From Bacteroidia bacterium (lineage in GTDB: Bacteria; Bacteroidota; Bacteroidia; Bacteroidales; Bacteroidaceae), in assembly GCA_009929715.1 (NCBI GenBank), contig RZZX01000004.1:1-64000 (forward strand): a DNA stretch of 64,000 nt, read 5' to 3'. Every line of letters starts with the position of its first letter. The first letter of the stretch is position 1. Position numbers and translations under genes: made by a program. Below the pieces are notes generated by a model. The model had not been told where the DNA came from and ran no database searches. It was given only the letters and a program-made list of their open reading frames with translations. Shown here in pieces: positions 25,449 to 33,965 of the stretch.

Positions 25449-27023
25449 GTGACAAGCGAATTAGTAGTAGACGTACAGCCCAAAGAAGTTTCCATAGCAT
25501 TGCTCGAAGATAAGAGTTTAGTGGAACTTCAAAGTGAAGGTAGAAATCTATCCTTCTCGGTAGGCAACATGTATCTGGGGCGCGTAAAAAAGCTGATGCC
25601 CGGATTAAATGCCTGTTTTGTAGATGTCGGCTATGAGAAAGATGCTTTCCTTCATTATTTAGATCTAGGTCCTCAATTTAACTCATTAGAGAAGTTTGTC
25701 AAACAAACTTTAAGCAACAAAAAAAAACTAAATTCTATCAGTAAAGCAACCATCCTTCCTGATATCGACAAAGATGGCAGTATCTCTAATATACTGAAAG
25801 TTGGACAGGAGGTCGTTGTACAAATCGTAAAGGAACCTATCTCCACCAAAGGACCACGCTTAACTTCCGAAATATCATTTGCCGGAAGATATTTAGTCCT
25901 TATTCCTTTTAATGATAAGGTATCCGTTTCACAAAAAATTAAATCAAGCGAGGAACGTGCCAGACTGAAACAGCTTCTGATGAGCATCAAACCCAAAAAT
26001 GTTGGGGTGATCGTCCGTACTGTAGCCGAAGGCAAACGTGTAGCCGAACTTGATGGTGAGCTTAAAGTTTTATTGAAGCATCTAGAAGATGCAATGACTA
26101 AAGTACAAAAAGCAACCAAGTTTCCGACGTTAATTTATGAAGAGACAAGCCGTGCAGTAGGCCTATTGCGCGACTTATTTAATCCTTCATTTGAAAACAT
26201 TCACGTCAACAACGAGGCTGTGTACAATGAAATAAGAGATTATGTTGCTCTTATTGCTCCCGAACGAGCCAACATTGTAAAACTGTACAAAGGACAACTT
26301 CCTATTTACGACAATTTTGGGATAACCAAACAAATCAAATCCTCCTTTGGAAAGACAATCTCTTATAAAAGTGGGGCTTACCTGATTATTGAGCATACGG
26401 AGGCGCTGCACGTGGTCGATGTGAACAGTGGTAACCGCACCAAGAATGCCAACGGACAGGAGGGTAACGCACTCGAAGTAAATTTAGGAGCAGCCGATGA
26501 ATTGGCTCGCCAACTTCGATTAAGAGATATGGGAGGAATTATTGTCGTCGACTTCATTGATCTGAATGAAGCAGAGAACCGTCAGAAGGTATATGAACGT
26601 ATGTGTGCCAACATGCAAAAAGATAGAGCAAGGCACAACATCTTACCACTCAGCAAGTTTGGTCTCATGCAAATTACTCGCCAACGGGTACGTCCAGCTA
26701 TGGATGTAAACACAAGCGAAGCTTGCCCAACTTGCTTTGGAAAAGGTAAAATCAAATCATCCATCCTCTTCACGGACACTCTAGAGAGTAAAATAGATTA
26801 CCTAGTCAATAAATTGAAGGTAAAGAAATTCTCACTCCACATCCATCCGTATGTAGCTGCCTATATCACCAAAGGGACATTCTCTCTTAAACGACAATGG
26901 CAATTTAAATACGGTCTTGGTATTAAGATTATTCCAAGTCAGAAACTCGCTTTTCTAGAATATACATTCTATGATGTGAATGGCGAAGAAATCGATATGA
27001 AGGAAGAAATCGAGATTAAATAA
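25449..27023 (+). CDS. rng: ribonuclease E/G family endoribonuclease (RNase G)
   Basis: The 524-residue protein uses a GTG start with AGGA upstream. It is the catalytic half only, without an RNase E-type degradosome tail. An S1 domain lies at about 35-125 (VGNMYLGRVKKLMPGLNACFVDVGYEKDAFLHY), split by a lysine-rich insertion. The RNase H-like and DNase I-like catalytic regions follow. The active-site aspartates are in HVVDVNSGNR and IVVDFIDLNEAENR. The zinc-link motif is CPTCFGKG near residue 428. It matures 16S rRNA 5' ends and initiates mRNA decay. Placement next to HU is conserved in Bacteroidetes. A terminator follows immediately. Confidence 0.94.
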   Translation: MTSELVVDVQPKEVSIALLEDKSLVELQSEGRNLSFSVGNMYLGRVKKLMPGLNACFVDVGYEKDAFLHYLDLGPQFNSLEKFVKQTLSNKKKLNSISKATILPDIDKDGSISNILKVGQEVVVQIVKEPISTKGPRLTSEISFAGRYLVLIPFNDKVSVSQKIKSSEERARLKQLLMSIKPKNVGVIVRTVAEGKRVAELDGELKVLLKHLEDAMTKVQKATKFPTLIYEETSRAVGLLRDLFNPSFENIHVNNEAVYNEIRDYVALIAPERANIVKLYKGQLPIYDNFGITKQIKSSFGKTISYKSGAYLIIEHTEALHVVDVNSGNRTKNANGQEGNALEVNLGAADELARQLRLRDMGGIIVVDFIDLNEAENRQKVYERMCANMQKDRARHNILPLSKFGLMQITRQRVRPAMDVNTSEACPTCFGKGKIKSSILFTDTLESKIDYLVNKLKVKKFSLHIHPYVAAYITKGTFSLKRQWQFKYGLGIKIIPSQKLAFLEYTFYDVNGEEIDMKEEIEIK

Positions 27024-27062
27024 AAAATGAGGCTGCGGAAAGTACCACAGCCTCATTTTTTT
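27023..27062 (+). terminator. intrinsic terminator after rng
   Basis: AAAATGAGGCTG pairs with CAGCCTCATTTT, with seven T. The stem begins right at the rng stop codon. Confidence 0.92.
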
Positions 27063-27184
27063 AGTATATAACCGTTTTTAAGATTCCTCTCTTCAAGTCA
27101 CCTTATCGATTCCAGTTATTATTCCCCTACCGCCTTCACTTCAAGCCGACCGTAGAGGAATAAAAGAATGAGATTAAAACGTTT

Positions 27185-28930
27185 TTAAATACCTAGCGAT
27201 TTTCTGATTGCTCCGACCTTATCCATAGCTGTAACATCTGCCGCTGCATAACACTGACGACAACCCATTTCGCCTTTCACTTCCATGTAAAATTTGATTT
27301 TAGGCTCTGTACCCGATGGGCGAACAGAAACTTTATCGCCCGATTCAGTAAAGAACTGAAGAACGTTAGACGTATCCGGCATCTCTAAATCTGTTGTCAC
27401 ACCACTAGCATCAATCTGTTTCAACGTTTGATAATCTTTCATCAGAACCACCTTAGAGCCACCTAGCTCTTTAGGAAGGTTAGAACGGAAGTTGTCCATC
27501 ATCGCCTTAATTTCATCCGCTCCGCTCTTTCCTGGCTTCACCACATTGACCGTATACTCTTTAGAGAAGCCATATTCCACGTAAATATCGAGCAACAACT
27601 CATAAAGGCTCTTACCATTATCTTTTGCCCAAGCGGCAATCTCAGCCATCAAGCAACAAGCCGATACAGAGTCTTTATCACGCACAAAGTCGGCTGCCAA
27701 GAAGCCAAAGCTCTCTTCACCACCACCGATATACTTCTTTTCACCTTCACGGATACGAATTTCACGTGCAATCCATTTGAAGCCAGTATAACAGTCGATC
27801 ATCTCAATGTGATTTTTATCGGCTATCTTCTTAATCAGTTCTGTGGTAACAATCGTTTTCACAACAAACTCATTGCCCTTCATCTTACCGAGTTTATTAT
27901 ACTGAGTAATGATGTAATAGAGATACATCAGGCAAGTTTGATTACCATTAATCAAAACCCACTCTCCTTTATCATCCTTACAAGCAATACCAATACGATC
28001 GGCATCGGGATCCGAAGCCATCACCAAGTCGGCATCCAACTCTTTCGCTAGATTGATAGCCATCGACAACGCCTCCGGATTTTCTGGATTAGGCGAAACA
28101 ACAGTCGAGAAATTACCATCTTTCACCATCTGCTCGGGCACCGTATGGATATTTTCGAATCCCCACATTCTCAACGAACGAGGAATCAGAATCATACCCG
28201 TACCGTGAATCGGTGTATAGACTATTTTTAAGTCCTTGTGACGAGCGATAGCCTCCGGATCAATAGAGACACTCTTTACTTGATCCAAATAAAGCTTATC
28301 CAACTCCTCGCCAACAATCTCGATCAATGCCGGATTACCTTCAAATTTAATATCTGCAGCCGAAGCAATCTTATTCACTTCGTCGATGATTCCCTTATCG
28401 TGAGGTGCCAAAACCTGAGCTCCATCATCCCAATAAGCTTTATATCCGTTATACTCCTTCGGATTGTGCGAAGCCGTTAAAATAATACCACTTTGACAGC
28501 CCAAGTGACGAATAGCAAAAGACATCTCCGGAGTAGGACGCATATCCTCAAACAGATAAACCTTAATGCCATTAGCCGAAAAGATATTTGCTGAAATCTC
28601 AGCAAACAAGCGGCTATTGTTGCGACAATCATGCCCGATAACAACAGATATCTGAGGCAGATCTTTAAAATTAAGATTCAAATAATTAGAAAGACCTTGA
28701 GTTGCAGCCCCCACCGTATAGATATTCATTCGGTTACTACCTACTCCCATGATACCACGCAATCCGCCTGTACCAAATTCCAAATCTTTATAGAATGCTT
28801 CGATTAGTTCTGTTTTATCGTCATTCTCCAACAAGCGTTTTACTTCAGCCTGTGTTTCGGCACTATAAGCCGGAGAAAGCCATTTCATCGCCTTCTCAGT
28901 AACCTGTTTAATCAATTCGCTATTTTCCAT
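27185..28930 (-). CDS. phosphoglucomutase/phosphomannomutase family protein
   Basis: The 581-residue protein is an alpha-D-phosphohexomutase of the longer PGM2-like type. FGTGGLRGIMG (52-62) is the N-terminal substrate loop. The phosphoserine loop is LTASHNPKEYNG with S154. The metal loop DPDADRIG lies near 306-313, the sugar-recognition loop is GGGEESFGF, and the phosphate-binding loop is VRPSGTEPKIKFY near the end. It interconverts hexose 1- and 6-phosphates. The hexose is not fixed by the motifs. It is monocistronic with its own promoter. A 16-bp inverted repeat at 29004-29038 overlaps where the -33 element should be. Confidence 0.93.
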   Translation of the reverse strand: MENSELIKQVTEKAMKWLSPAYSAETQAEVKRLLENDDKTELIEAFYKDLEFGTGGLRGIMGVGSNRMNIYTVGAATQGLSNYLNLNFKDLPQISVVIGHDCRNNSRLFAEISANIFSANGIKVYLFEDMRPTPEMSFAIRHLGCQSGIILTASHNPKEYNGYKAYWDDGAQVLAPHDKGIIDEVNKIASAADIKFEGNPALIEIVGEELDKLYLDQVKSVSIDPEAIARHKDLKIVYTPIHGTGMILIPRSLRMWGFENIHTVPEQMVKDGNFSTVVSPNPENPEALSMAINLAKELDADLVMASDPDADRIGIACKDDKGEWVLINGNQTCLMYLYYIITQYNKLGKMKGNEFVVKTIVTTELIKKIADKNHIEMIDCYTGFKWIAREIRIREGEKKYIGGGEESFGFLAADFVRDKDSVSACCLMAEIAAWAKDNGKSLYELLLDIYVEYGFSKEYTVNVVKPGKSGADEIKAMMDNFRSNLPKELGGSKVVLMKDYQTLKQIDASGVTTDLEMPDTSNVLQFFTESGDKVSVRPSGTEPKIKFYMEVKGEMGCRQCYAAADVTAMDKVGAIRKSLGI

Positions 28931-28981
28931 TCTTACCGTTTATTTTAGGTTAATGCTATAAATTTACACTCTCAATAGATA

Positions 28982-28989
28982 CAAATGTA
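28982..28989 (-). promoter_or_regulatory. Bacteroidetes -7 element TACATTTG (minus strand)
   Basis: Exact match 51 bp upstream of the phosphosugar mutase ATG. Confidence 0.7.
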
Positions 28990-29003
28990 TAGTAATAACT
29001 TAA

Positions 29004-29038
29004 TATATCCTACTTATTTTTTAAATAAGTAGGATATA
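29004..29038. repeat. 16-bp perfect inverted repeat, terminator or operator
   Basis: TATATCCTACTTATTT pairs with AAATAAGTAGGATATA over a 3-nt loop. It lies between the C69 peptidase stop and the mutase promoter, both on the minus strand. No T-run follows on the minus strand. The repeat covers the expected -33 position of the mutase promoter. Confidence 0.8.
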
Positions 29039-29055
29039 CCCCTTCTGTTTTTAGG

Positions 29056-30690
29056 TTATTTCATCAAATACCGGTCCCCTGTTTGCTTAACATATTCTTC
29101 AAGGAACTCTTTGGGATACCCTGTACGTACCACAGTAGCCGGCTGCCCGATAGAGTTACGTTCAAACTGACCATCTTTAACACGTTTCACTACTCCGTCA
29201 TTATACTTCACCACCAAGAAAGTGCCAAGTTTCTTCCAAGCATCCAATGTATTTTGTGCAGTCATTCCAGTATAATTCGTTAAGAACTCAACAGCTGCTT
29301 TTTTATCTTTAGCCCACAACTTTTCGGCCGCATCTTCAATACCTTGTTGCGCAGTAAAGAAAGTATTCTCTAAATCGTGCTGTGTAGCCCGAAGATCACC
29401 AATCATCAAATCATAACGCGGATAAACCATGTTGGCCACCCAGTTATAAATCCAGAAAGCCGAATTCCAAGAGAAAGTCACATAATCCGCCCCATCTATA
29501 CGGGTATAACAATCGGGAGATTTAGTTGTACAGCAATAAACCGGTGTAAAAGCCGTCATATTCGCATCATCCAAGCCAAACCAAAGAACCCCACCTATCG
29601 GATTCGGTTTAAAAGAACGCATCTGTGCCACAAAAGAGAATCCACTCTGTTGGGTAGAAATAGGGCGTTCATTAAAGTACTCTTTATCACCGACCTTAAA
29701 CGTCAGCGGAGAAAGGCGATAAGGCATTTTATAAGGGCCAGCACCAAAGTCCTTGGTGATATCAAGCGGTGTCCCTTCATAATGATCACGCATCATCTCT
29801 TTCACATCATTCACAGACAGCTTCCGACTAGGCTTGATAAACAACGGCATTGGTTCATTCGTTTCACCGAAGATATACGGTAAAAACGCCTCTCCTCGGT
29901 CTGTATATTTATTAAAGAAGCTCCAGACACGCGCTTCACAAAAGCGGCGTGCACCAAAATCAAGAGGAGCATAAGCATTCGCAAAACTAAAATCCTTGTT
30001 GACCCCATTAAAGTACCCCTTTTCACGAGCAAAAGAGATAACATCAGACGAGTAGACACAATTCTCTTTATCATTCATATCGAACTGATGAATACGTGCT
30101 TGGTTAGCATGTGCAGAAATACAATCGTCCGGCACACGAACAGCCACCCACACAGCCCCACGCACACCAGGACCTTTTCCTATCATTTCCATAATCCAAA
30201 TCTCATTCGGATCAGCAATAGTAAATGATTCACCACCACTATAATAACCATATTTTTGCACCAAATCGGTCATCACTTGAATCGCCTCACGTGCCGTACG
30301 AGAGCGTTGCAACCCCAAATAGATCAAGCTACCGTAATCGATAATCCCAGTCGAATCGGCCAATTCAGGACGTCCGCCAAAAGTTGTTTCTGCGATAGTT
30401 AGCTGGAACTCATTCATATTCCCAATCACATTATACGTTTGATGCGCTTGCTCTATCTCGCCCAAATACTTGGCCGTATCCCACTCATACACTTTCATCA
30501 TCGTTCCTTTCTTGTGCATACCGGCAGGATAGTGGTACAATTCACCATACAAGCTATAAGAATCGGCCGAATAAGAAACAATAGTCGACCCATCGGTAGA
30601 GGCATTCTTACCGACAATTAGATTAGTACAGGCGAAACTCTCCGCCACTGCAGTCAGCAGACAGACCGCTAAACAAACAACTTTCTTCAT
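29056..30690 (-). CDS. C69-family dipeptidase, secreted
   Basis: The 544-residue protein is a peptidase of family C69 (formerly U34), an N-terminal-nucleophile hydrolase. The signal peptide ends at A20, and C21 of CTNLIVGKNASTDGSTIV becomes the mature N-terminal nucleophile. GGESFTIADPNEIWIMEMIGKGPG and WVAVRVPDDCISAHANQARI are family signatures. It cleaves dipeptides in the periplasm or outside the cell. Its start is 31 bp downstream of the M23 peptidase stop with no promoter between, so the two are likely one operon. That suggests a combined role in peptidoglycan or peptide turnover, which is an inference. Confidence 0.92.
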   Translation of the reverse strand: MKKVVCLAVCLLTAVAESFACTNLIVGKNASTDGSTIVSYSADSYSLYGELYHYPAGMHKKGTMMKVYEWDTAKYLGEIEQAHQTYNVIGNMNEFQLTIAETTFGGRPELADSTGIIDYGSLIYLGLQRSRTAREAIQVMTDLVQKYGYYSGGESFTIADPNEIWIMEMIGKGPGVRGAVWVAVRVPDDCISAHANQARIHQFDMNDKENCVYSSDVISFAREKGYFNGVNKDFSFANAYAPLDFGARRFCEARVWSFFNKYTDRGEAFLPYIFGETNEPMPLFIKPSRKLSVNDVKEMMRDHYEGTPLDITKDFGAGPYKMPYRLSPLTFKVGDKEYFNERPISTQQSGFSFVAQMRSFKPNPIGGVLWFGLDDANMTAFTPVYCCTTKSPDCYTRIDGADYVTFSWNSAFWIYNWVANMVYPRYDLMIGDLRATQHDLENTFFTAQQGIEDAAEKLWAKDKKAAVEFLTNYTGMTAQNTLDAWKKLGTFLVVKYNDGVVKRVKDGQFERNSIGQPATVVRTGYPKEFLEEYVKQTGDRYLMK

Positions 30691-30721
30691 AAGTACAATA
30701 TCAGTTAAACATTTAATAATC

Positions 30722-32380
30722 TTACCAAATTAATCTATCACGCGAGACCGATTGATTACCGCAACGATCTGTCACGGTCAACTCCACCACATGCTTGCCA
30801 CCTTTTTTAAAATGCCTCTTATCCAAGTCGCACTCCCAATAAGGACGCGTCGTATTAGGACATTTAAACGGAGCATATTGGCCATCGATCGTCCCCCGGA
30901 AAGCAGCGATACCCGTTTCCATATCTTTTAAACGATAGACGATTTTCCCCATTCGGCCCCAAACCGATTTAGACACAGGCGTAATAACCGGAGGCACCGT
31001 ATCAATGGCCACCGTATAAGTTCCTAATTCGCGAATGAGCGTTTTCATAAACCCATTCTCATACACTCCACCTGCACTATACTTCCTACCATTAGGCCAA
31101 ACCCGCGCTACATAATACTTCAACGAATCTTTAACCAATTTCCGTCGGATACCTATTTTAAGTTCACAACCAGCATGTAAAGCCAGCGGTTTATCATGCA
31201 GCTGATACGTAAACGCCACAGCTCCACTATCGGCTTTCACCTTGCAATCCAACCAGACATCTTCATAAAGCATCCCTTTGGGAACCACCAAAGTCATCCC
31301 AGGCTCCTGAAGATAATTTATTTTATTCCATCCAAAAGCATACTTTGTGCCATGATCAACAGCAGGAATAGGCTGTTTCAATCCTTGAACAATAAACCTA
31401 TACTGTGACGAATTACCAAAATAATCCTTCAGCGTGTAGCAGAAGTGATACGGACGCTCCTCATTGATCTCAACCAATCCTCGATGAGCATTATACGCTT
31501 GCAAGAAACGCAACGTATTTCCTGGAGCTATAAACGACTTCATATATCCACCATAGGTCCAAGAGTTAATCATCCTCGTCTCAGAAGCCGAAAAGCGATC
31601 AAGTTCACTCTTGAAAACCTCTTGTCCATCGACCGAAAGAGCCACTGAATAAACTCCATAATGATTATTCGTGCCGTTCATATAATCGTATGCCTTAATT
31701 CCAAATCCAATCAATCCCCAAGCCTTAACTGATGAGGCGCGATGCAGCCCGATAACAGGATGCTGTTTAGCTCCTTCAACCACCCCGTACCCCATTTGAG
31801 GAAAAAGCATGATGCCCTCGGCACGTGGCGGACGCGTATCCATTAGACTCCCCTTTTTAAAAAGAGACAACGGATCCACATAATCTCCCGTAGCTTCCTC
31901 TATCACCTCTAGATGCAAGTGAGGTCCCATAGAATACCCCATGTTTCCACTCCAAGCTATTGGGTCACCAGCTTTCACCGGATATTCATCCATCTGCGGC
32001 ACCCATTCGACCTCCCAGCTCTCCTTCTCATATTGCAACTCTTTCACCCGTTCGGCAATCGGGCCAACAAAGCCATTCAAATGCCTATTAATGGTACGAT
32101 ACCCGTTCCGATAAGAGACCTCAAGAACATAACCCGACCCATTGGTCACCCGGATTTTAGAGATATACCCATCACCCAATGCCCTGACCACCTTATTGAC
32201 CCCTGATGTCTTAAAATCAAGACCACTATGCAAATGATTCGAACGAAGCTCTCCGAAATTACCACTGAGAAATAGTTGGAAATCAAATGGCCACGAGAAA
32301 GTAGTTGGTGTATGCTTTTCTTGTGCTTGTACTTTTATGCCACAAATACCCAGCATAAAAACGATAAAAAATACTCTCAT
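30722..32380 (-). CDS. M23-family metallopeptidase, secreted
   Basis: The 552-residue protein has a signal peptide (1-19, ending KVQAQ). The LytM/M23 domain comes early (about 35-175): HLHSGLDFKT gives the first His and Asp zinc ligands, HLNGF follows, and MGPHLHLEVIE gives the final HxH. The remaining 370 residues are beta-rich Ig-like domains. M23 enzymes cut peptidoglycan cross-bridges or regulate amidases; with the zinc ligands intact it is likely active. It heads an operon with the C69 peptidase and has its own TACATTTG promoter. The N-terminal placement of the catalytic domain is typical of the Bacteroidetes subgroup. Confidence 0.9.
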   Translation of the reverse strand: MRVFFIVFMLGICGIKVQAQEKHTPTTFSWPFDFQLFLSGNFGELRSNHLHSGLDFKTSGVNKVVRALGDGYISKIRVTNGSGYVLEVSYRNGYRTINRHLNGFVGPIAERVKELQYEKESWEVEWVPQMDEYPVKAGDPIAWSGNMGYSMGPHLHLEVIEEATGDYVDPLSLFKKGSLMDTRPPRAEGIMLFPQMGYGVVEGAKQHPVIGLHRASSVKAWGLIGFGIKAYDYMNGTNNHYGVYSVALSVDGQEVFKSELDRFSASETRMINSWTYGGYMKSFIAPGNTLRFLQAYNAHRGLVEINEERPYHFCYTLKDYFGNSSQYRFIVQGLKQPIPAVDHGTKYAFGWNKINYLQEPGMTLVVPKGMLYEDVWLDCKVKADSGAVAFTYQLHDKPLALHAGCELKIGIRRKLVKDSLKYYVARVWPNGRKYSAGGVYENGFMKTLIRELGTYTVAIDTVPPVITPVSKSVWGRMGKIVYRLKDMETGIAAFRGTIDGQYAPFKCPNTTRPYWECDLDKRHFKKGGKHVVELTVTDRCGNQSVSRDRLIW

Positions 32381-32406
32381 TAAAAAAACAACTTTATATA
32401 TAGTGG

Positions 32407-32414
32407 CAAATGTA
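32407..32414 (-). promoter_or_regulatory. Bacteroidetes -7 element TACATTTG (minus strand)
   Basis: Exact match 26 bp upstream of the M23 peptidase ATG. Confidence 0.75.
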
Positions 32415-32651
32415 CGTTATTCTAGATAGACTATGAAATCTACACTCAAAAAAAAACAGCTCCTTAACTAAACGAAAAAACAAATATTATCTAATAGTCG
32501 CCCATCTTCTAACAATATCACATTATTATATAGCAAAAAGTAATAAACCAAGAAAAAAGTAACATTATGCTTTAAAACACATCCTTACCGATAACAACGA
32601 AACCTAATTATTTCTACTTTCGGCCACGTTTAACCCTTAAAACAAAACATT

Positions 32652-33755
32652 ATGATTATTGGAGTTCCAAAAGAAATCAAAAACAACGAGAACCGCGTAG
32701 GTATGACACCTGCCGGTGTAGCAGAATTAGTAAAACGTGGACATCAAGTCTATATCCAACATACAGCTGGAGAAAACAGTGGTTTTCCTGACGAGTCTTA
32801 CGTGGCTGTTGGTGCCCAAATCTTACCGACAATAGAAGAAGTTTATGCTATTGCCGAAATGATCGTTAAAGTCAAAGAGCCCATCGCTCCGGAATACAAA
32901 CTAATCAAAGAAAACCAATTACTATTCACTTATTTCCATTTTGCTTCTGACGAAACCCTAACACATGCCATGATAGAGCGTAAAGCAATCTGTTTGGCTT
33001 ATGAAACAGTTGAAAAAGAAGATCGTTCACTCCCTCTGCTCATTCCAATGAGTGAAGTAGCCGGACGTATGTCTATCCAAGAAGGTGCTCGTTTTCTTGA
33101 GAAACCACAAAGTGGAAAAGGCATCTTGCTAGGAGGTGTACCGGGTGTTAAACCTGCTAAGGTACTTATTCTTGGCGGCGGTATCGTAGGTAGCAATGCG
33201 GCACAAATGGCTGCTGGCATGGGAGCAGATGTTACGATAACCGACATCAACTTACCGCGTTTGCGTTACCTAAGCGAAACATTACCCAAAAACGTCAAAA
33301 CGTTATGTTCGTCTGAACTAACCATCAAAAAAGAGTTGGCTGATGTCGATTTAGTGATTGGTTCTGTTTTGGTTCCAGGCGATAAAGCACCTTACCTCAT
33401 CACCAAAGAGATGTTGCCACTCATGAAACCAGGCACCGTGTTAGTCGACGTAGCTATTGACCAAGGTGGTTGTTTCGAGACTTCACATGCCACCACACAC
33501 TCGGAGCCAACCTACATCATCAATGGCATTGTACACTATGCCGTAGCCAACATTCCGGGTGCAGTGCCTTACACTTCTACTTTGGCGTTAACGAATGCAA
33601 CCTTGCCTTATGCCATTGCTTTGGCAGAAAAAGGATGGGAAAAAGCATGTCAAGACGACAAAGCTTTAAAACTAGGTTTGAATGTAGTCCAAGGAAAAGT
33701 TGTTTATAAAGCAGTAGCCGATGTCTTCGGATTGCCTTATGAGCCACTTAACTAA
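32652..33755 (+). CDS. ald: alanine dehydrogenase
   Basis: The 367-residue protein carries out NAD-dependent interconversion of L-alanine with pyruvate and ammonia. It begins MIIGVPKEIKNNENRVGMTP, with substrate-binding R15. K75 (MIVKVKEP) and H96 (TYFHFASD) are the catalytic pair. The Rossmann motif ILGGGIVGSNAA lies near residue 173. The tail VVQGKVVYKAVADVFGLPY matches the family in length. It stands alone, with a degenerate promoter (TACTTTCG near 32615). The long hairpin at 33812 follows. It probably links amino-acid catabolism to nitrogen assimilation. Confidence 0.96.
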   Translation: MIIGVPKEIKNNENRVGMTPAGVAELVKRGHQVYIQHTAGENSGFPDESYVAVGAQILPTIEEVYAIAEMIVKVKEPIAPEYKLIKENQLLFTYFHFASDETLTHAMIERKAICLAYETVEKEDRSLPLLIPMSEVAGRMSIQEGARFLEKPQSGKGILLGGVPGVKPAKVLILGGGIVGSNAAQMAAGMGADVTITDINLPRLRYLSETLPKNVKTLCSSELTIKKELADVDLVIGSVLVPGDKAPYLITKEMLPLMKPGTVLVDVAIDQGGCFETSHATTHSEPTYIINGIVHYAVANIPGAVPYTSTLALTNATLPYAIALAEKGWEKACQDDKALKLGLNVVQGKVVYKAVADVFGLPYEPLN

Positions 33756-33811
33756 TAACAAAAATACGATGCACAAAACTATGTGATAAATCTATTTTGC
33801 CTATTTTGAAA

Positions 33812-33864
33812 AGAACTGTCTTGAGAGTAAAAGCCACTAGGCTACTTTACTTCAAGACAGTTCT
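33812..33864. terminator. long hairpin between convergent ald and dnaX
   Basis: AGAACTGTCTTGA pairs perfectly with TCAAGACAGTTCT. Inside, AGTAAAAGCC can pair imperfectly with GGCTACTTTACT, giving a stem of about 24 bp. TTCTTTTC follows on the minus strand, so it probably ends dnaX transcription and may also serve ald. Confidence 0.75.
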
Positions 33865-33965
33865 CGAATATTATCCAATAAGATTTTTAGTTTTCTGCCA
33901 CCCGACAAAAGAGAGTCCTCTTTGACCACCGGCATCAAGCCACGTATTTTCCAAAGCGATGACGA

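Noticed and set aside
29377..29883. 168-codon ORF antisense to the C69 peptidase
   Set aside because: Opposite a well supported gene; composition typical of an antisense shadow (rich in R, H, I and P).
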